Assembly (NCBI RefSeq): GCF_030656255.1
Contig: NZ_JAUSOE010000135.1
Span: 1 to 39,548, forward strand
From: Brevundimonas sp.
GTDB lineage: Bacteria; Pseudomonadota; Alphaproteobacteria; Caulobacterales; Caulobacteraceae
Direction: 5' to 3'
DNA length: 39,548 bases
In this document: positions 36,150 to 39,548 of the stretch, one piece after another
Numbering within the stretch: position 1 is the first letter of the stretch
Layout of the letters: every line of letters begins with the position of its first letter
Notes under the pieces: generated by a model
What the model was told of the DNA's origin: nothing
The model's database searches: none
What the model saw: the letters and a program-made list of their open reading frames with translations, nothing else
Made by a program: the position numbers and the translations under genes

Positions 36150-36716
36150 ATGGCGCGCGCGCAGTTCCAGAAGGGTCAGAAGGTCTGGGTCGAATGCGTG
36201 GGCGCCTGGGCGACCATCGAAAAGGTCCAGCCGGTCTGGGCCAAGGGTTTCGACGAGCCGGTGCGCGTCACCTATGACGTCGGCCTGGGGCGCGAGTTCG
36301 CCGCCGCCGAACTGATGATGACGGCCGAGGACGCCGCCGGGGCCGAGGTCGGCGACTGGCGCGTGCTGCGCGCCCGCAACAAGTGGCAGGCGGAAGAAGA
36401 CTGCCTGCACCACCCCCAGCCCGGCACCTATCCCGTCGTCGTCACCGACACCGCCGACTGGGGCGGTTGGCGCGTGCCCGGCGCCGAATACGACCGCGAC
36501 CCCCAGCGTATTGAATTTCAATCCCGGCTGATCGCCGCTGCGCCCCGTCTGATGCAACTCGCCGAAAGTCTGATGGACCTGGTGGCCGAGAGCCCCGACG
36601 ACGCGCCGCCCGCCGTTCTGGCCCTGGCCCGGCAGGCCCGCGAAACGCTGCAACCGGTGACGGAAATTCTGGAGGCGGCGCCCGCACGAATTCCATCCCC
36701 GGCCGCGGCGGCCTGA
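36150..36716 (+). CDS. Conserved-looking cytosolic protein of unknown function
   Basis: A 188-aa protein with no signal or membrane segment. The N-terminal 60 residues (QKVWVECVGAWATIEKVQPV, VRVTYDVGLGREF) look like a small beta-barrel of SH3 type. The middle has a Trp-rich segment (DWGGWRVPGAEYDRD) and a long helix (about 120-165). The C-terminus is Ala/Pro low complexity. I do not recognise a family. It lies just upstream of the PleC-like kinase on the same strand, 87 bases away, but there is no direct evidence for a shared role. Confidence 0.75.
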   Translation: MARAQFQKGQKVWVECVGAWATIEKVQPVWAKGFDEPVRVTYDVGLGREFAAAELMMTAEDAAGAEVGDWRVLRARNKWQAEEDCLHHPQPGTYPVVVTDTADWGGWRVPGAEYDRDPQRIEFQSRLIAAAPRLMQLAESLMDLVAESPDDAPPAVLALARQARETLQPVTEILEAAPARIPSPAAAA

Positions 36717-36803
36717 CGATTCAGAAAGCATTAACCAAGCCTCGACAGGAATCCGCGACGCAGCCTAGATTCACCCTGTAGCTGATTTGGTCGGGAGAGC
36801 GCC

Positions 36804-39209
36804 TTGCGGGGCATGGAGCGGCGGCAAGACAAGCGAGGCCGACGCGCCACCGACAGCGCCCCCAGCGCCCCGGCCTGGATGCGCATCGGCGTGCTGGTGC
36901 TCGCCCTCGGCTCCACCGGATATATGCTGCTGATGTCACGGGACGCGACACGTCCCGCCCGCGAGGCCTATCGGCTTCAGAACGAGAACCTGGCGTTGAG
37001 CGCCCAGCTTACCGCCAGCCGGACCGCCGTCCTGATGCAGGCCGCCCAGGCCGGGATCGACGCCGGGACAGCCGCACTGCTGGATGATGCCCTGCCGATG
37101 GCCGCCGTCGAGACCGCACGCCGCGTCGCGCCGAATGCCGGCTTCTCCGTGATCGGCGCCGACGGCGCGATTGTGGCCAGCCAGGGGCCTGTGCAGTCGC
37201 CCGGCGTTGTCGCCCTGACTGGGCCGCAAGCCGGGGGACGTCGGCTTGAGGCGCACATTCTCCCGTCCCTGCCCGCCTCTGGCGCGGTTCGGATCGTGTC
37301 GAAGACAGGGATCGTCCTGGCCTCGCCGACCGCCGCTGAGATCGGCAAGCCCGCAACGCCGCTGATCGGCGTCCAGGCCGATGCCCTGGCGGCCCTGACC
37401 ACACCCCGCACCATCGCGACGCCAGAGGGCCAGGCGTCGGTCGTGGCGGCGCCGATCACGCCCGCCGGTCCCTATGTGGTCGCCTTGCAGGACGGACCGC
37501 CCTCGGGCGTGGCGGGTCTGCTTGGCGAGGCCTGGGTTCTGGCGGCGCCTGTGCTGCTGGGCCTCGGCGTCCTGGCGCTGTTCCTGTTCCAGGGCCTGCG
37601 CCGTGCGCGCGCCAGTCGGGAATGGGCCTCGTCGGAAAAACGCTTCCGCATTGCGGTGGAGGCGGCGCGCTGCGGCGTATGGGAATGGGATCTGGACGGC
37701 GCCGAAGTGACCCTGTCGGACTATATGGCGACCTTGCTGGGCTTCGAAACCGGCGGCGTCGTGCCGGCTGAAGCCGTGATGGCCCGCATCCACCCGCGCT
37801 ACCGTGACGAGGTGCAGCATGCATTGCGCCAAGCCTCGGCCTATGGCGCCTTCGAGGTCACCTTCCCTGTCCCGGGCGACGGCGGCCGCACCCGCTGGAT
37901 CGATGCGCGCGGCCAGGCGCGCGGGGTGCGGGGCGAGACCGGCTTCTCCGCCATACTGGGCGTCGCCCTGGACATCACCGAGGCCCGCCGGGCCAAGGCC
38001 GCCGCCCAGTCCGCCGAAAGCCGGTTGCGCGACGGGGTGGAAAGCATCTCGGACGCCTTCGTCCTGTTCGATCGCCAAAGCCGCCTCATCCTCTGGAACC
38101 AGGCGTTCGAGGACGCTTTCGACTTCCAGTCCGGCGTCGTGCGACGCGGCGCGGCCAAGGATGAGTTGAACCGCATCGCCGCCCTGGCCATCAAGGCCGA
38201 ACATGCGCCCACGGACGGCCGGGCGGGTCTTCGCGAGGTCGAACTGCACGACGGCCGCTGGCTGCAGTTGTCCGAACGCTTCACCTCGGAGGGGGGCTCG
38301 GTCGTCACGGCCGCCGACATCACCGCCATCAAGCGTGAAGAGACCGAACGTCGCCGCGCTGTCGAGGACCTGAGCCGCACCGTGGCCCAACTGGAAGCCA
38401 GCCAGCAGATGCTGTCGCAACTGGCCCGGAAATACGAGATCGCCATGACCCGGGCCGAGGCCGCCAACCAGGCCAAGTCCGAATTCCTGGCCAATATGAG
38501 CCACGAACTGCGCACCCCGCTGAACGCCATCAACGGCTTCTCGGAGATCATGGCCGCCGAACTGTTCGGTCCCATAGGCGAGAAGTACAAGGGCTACGCT
38601 GGCGACATCCTGAAATCAGGCCAGCATCTGCTCAGCCTGATCAACGACATCCTGGACATGGCCAAGATCGAGGCCGGCAAGATGACCCTGCACTACGAGC
38701 CCGTCTCGCTGCGGGACGTGTGCGAGGACGCCGCCCGACTGATGCGCGGCAAGGTTCTGGAGTCCGGCCTGACCCTGTCGATCGAGTCGGGCGACCTGCC
38801 GGACATCGAGGCGGACCAGCGCGGCGTGAAACAGGTGATGCTGAACCTGATCTCCAACGCCGTGAAATTCACACCCGAAGGCGGGACCGTCACCCTGTCG
38901 CTGACGCCGTTCAAGGGCGCGGCCGGCGAGGATCGCGTCCGCATCGCCTGCGCCGACACCGGCATCGGCATCGCGCCTGAACATCTGGTCCGTCTGGCGC
39001 GGCCCTTCGAACAGGTCGAAGGCCAGCATTCCAAGACCACCCAGGGCACCGGCCTGGGCCTGGCCCTGACCAAGGCGCTGATCGAGATGCACGGCGGGCG
39101 GCTGAACATAGAGAGCGAGCCTGGCGTGGGCACGGTGGTCAGTTTCGATCTGCCGACGCGACGTCCCGTCCAGACCGTCCAGCCCATGAAGGCCGCCTTC
39201 GCCGCCTGA
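36804..39209 (+). CDS. pleC: PleC-like membrane PAS histidine kinase/phosphatase
   Basis: An 801-aa sensor kinase. Two transmembrane helices (about 25-45 and 238-260) bracket a periplasmic domain. Two PAS domains follow (about 280-395 and 405-510), then a coiled coil, HisKA with the phospho-acceptor His567 in NMSHELRTPLNAINGFSEIM, and an ATPase domain with NLISNAVKFTP (N box), DTGIGI (G1) and QGTGLGLAL (G2). Layout, length and these motifs match PleC of Caulobacter, which controls DivK and PleD phosphorylation at the cell pole. The start is TTG at 36804 after GGGAGA; an ATG at 36813 is possible. Orthology with PleC is likely, not proven. Confidence 0.85.
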   Translation: MRGMERRQDKRGRRATDSAPSAPAWMRIGVLVLALGSTGYMLLMSRDATRPAREAYRLQNENLALSAQLTASRTAVLMQAAQAGIDAGTAALLDDALPMAAVETARRVAPNAGFSVIGADGAIVASQGPVQSPGVVALTGPQAGGRRLEAHILPSLPASGAVRIVSKTGIVLASPTAAEIGKPATPLIGVQADALAALTTPRTIATPEGQASVVAAPITPAGPYVVALQDGPPSGVAGLLGEAWVLAAPVLLGLGVLALFLFQGLRRARASREWASSEKRFRIAVEAARCGVWEWDLDGAEVTLSDYMATLLGFETGGVVPAEAVMARIHPRYRDEVQHALRQASAYGAFEVTFPVPGDGGRTRWIDARGQARGVRGETGFSAILGVALDITEARRAKAAAQSAESRLRDGVESISDAFVLFDRQSRLILWNQAFEDAFDFQSGVVRRGAAKDELNRIAALAIKAEHAPTDGRAGLREVELHDGRWLQLSERFTSEGGSVVTAADITAIKREETERRRAVEDLSRTVAQLEASQQMLSQLARKYEIAMTRAEAANQAKSEFLANMSHELRTPLNAINGFSEIMAAELFGPIGEKYKGYAGDILKSGQHLLSLINDILDMAKIEAGKMTLHYEPVSLRDVCEDAARLMRGKVLESGLTLSIESGDLPDIEADQRGVKQVMLNLISNAVKFTPEGGTVTLSLTPFKGAAGEDRVRIACADTGIGIAPEHLVRLARPFEQVEGQHSKTTQGTGLGLALTKALIEMHGGRLNIESEPGVGTVVSFDLPTRRPVQTVQPMKAAFAA

Positions 39210-39241
39210 GCGGCGGCCAACGTACACGAACAGCGCACACG

Positions 39242-39272
39242 AAAACGCCCCGGAGCCTGAACTCCGGGGCGT
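39242..39272 (-). terminator. Rho-independent terminator after the TonB-dependent receptor
   Basis: An 11-bp stem (39245-39255 with 39262-39272) with a CCTGAA loop, followed on the minus strand by a T-run (A run at 39242-39245). It lies about 50 bases after the receptor stop and also just beyond the kinase stop. Confidence 0.8.
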
Positions 39273-39284
39273 CTCGGTTCCGAT

Positions 39285-39310
39285 CAGGGCGACGGCGAAC
39301 CGTCGCCCTG
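39285..39310. repeat. Perfect 11-bp hairpin between kinase and receptor genes
   Basis: Arms 39285-39295 and 39300-39310 are perfect inverted repeats with a CGAA loop. It lies between the receptor stop (39321) and the terminator, so it may be part of a two-hairpin 3' end for that gene. Confidence 0.55.
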
Positions 39311-39320
39311 AAAAGGATGG

Positions 39321-39548
39321 TCAGAAGGCGTAGCGGATCGTGGCCTGAACCGTACGCGGCGCGCCTTGCGACGCATACGGACGGCTGGACGAGTTGTAGC
39401 CAGGCTCCCCGGGCGTGACCGTCACGATCGTGCCGAGCGAACCGTAATAGTCCTCGTCGAACAGGTTGATGACGTTCAGCTGCACATAGGTGCCGGTCAT
39501 GCCGAAATAGCCCAGGTCGAAGCGGGCGTCGGCGTTGACGGTCGTATA
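39321..39548 (-). CDS. TonB-dependent receptor, C-terminal fragment
   Basis: The last 75 codons of an outer membrane receptor whose 5' part lies beyond the window. The fragment contains the typical last barrel strands: RFDLGYFGMTGTYVQLNVIN, LFDEDYYGS, and the terminal QATIRYAF ending in Phe, the BAM recognition signal. The LNVINLFDEDYY pattern is common in TonB-dependent receptors of Caulobacterales and sphingomonads. The ligand cannot be read from this part. A hairpin and a terminator follow the stop. Confidence 0.88.
   Translation of the reverse strand, partial: YTTVNADARFDLGYFGMTGTYVQLNVINLFDEDYYGSLGTIVTVTPGEPGYNSSSRPYASQGAPRTVQATIRYAF

Overview
The window is high-GC DNA with dense gene packing, many 4-base start/stop overlaps (ATGA, GTGA, TGATG) and strong GC-rich hairpins at gene ends. 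A PleC-like histidine kinase, a FadL-type porin, a TonB-dependent receptor C-terminus, S1/P1 nuclease and paired small lipoproteins point to an alphaproteobacterium of the Caulobacterales, most likely Brevundimonas or a near relative. This placement rests on recognised protein families, not on a database search. I see no tRNA, rRNA, CRISPR array, insertion sequence, integrase or phage gene. It reads as core chromosome with lineage-specific small genes.

Layout. 1-6.8 kb: ubiA, a DUF3298-type lipoprotein, an alpha/beta hydrolase, an XRE regulator/membrane protein pair behind a cluster of TGTCA half-sites, a protein methyltransferase, a four-EF-hand protein, a small exported protein and a YpfJ-type zinc protease. 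6.8-12 kb: phosphoglucomutase, a RhlE-type DEAD-box helicase with an RG-rich tail, and a FadL-family porin. 12-16.3 kb, nearly all plus strand: map, radC, a GNAT acetyltransferase, bolA, a catalytically degraded aldo/keto reductase homologue, the monothiol glutaredoxin grxD and a hotdog thioesterase. 16.3-18.4 kb: two related cysteine-containing lipoproteins (plus a 38-aa one) flank an old yellow enzyme. 18.6-19.7 kb: rpsD with a recognisable promoter, and a small unknown gene.

19.7-25.7 kb is a long minus-strand run joining formaldehyde detoxification to oxidative stress: adhC (glutathione-dependent formaldehyde dehydrogenase), a P-loop kinase that appears to start with CTG, a VOC protein, fghA (S-formylglutathione hydrolase), a DUF4350-like exported protein, a 74-aa unknown, then sodB. 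The sodB frame has no stop and runs through its own terminator hairpin into a metallo-beta-lactamase-fold lipoprotein. A SIRT5/CobB-type deacylase lacking the zinc cysteines is divergent from adhC. 26.4-31 kb: a Pal/OmpA-like lipoprotein, a TonB-like protein with an unusual C-terminal domain, a nested palindromic repeat, a trmJ-unknown-ynfA operon (the unknown is a second copy of the 74-aa family) and an S1/P1 nuclease. 31-39.5 kb: a tandem DUF4168 protein, a Kef-type antiporter, a vWA protein with a TonB-box-like segment, a CBS-pair protein, an unknown cytosolic protein, the PleC-like kinase and the end of a TonB-dependent receptor.

I found no obvious new defence or mobile system. The best leads are the sodB-hydrolase reading-frame fusion, the degraded aldo/keto reductase between the iron-sulfur partners BolA and Grx4, two small undescribed protein families each present twice, the CTG-started kinase, and the palindromic repeat near 28.3 kb.
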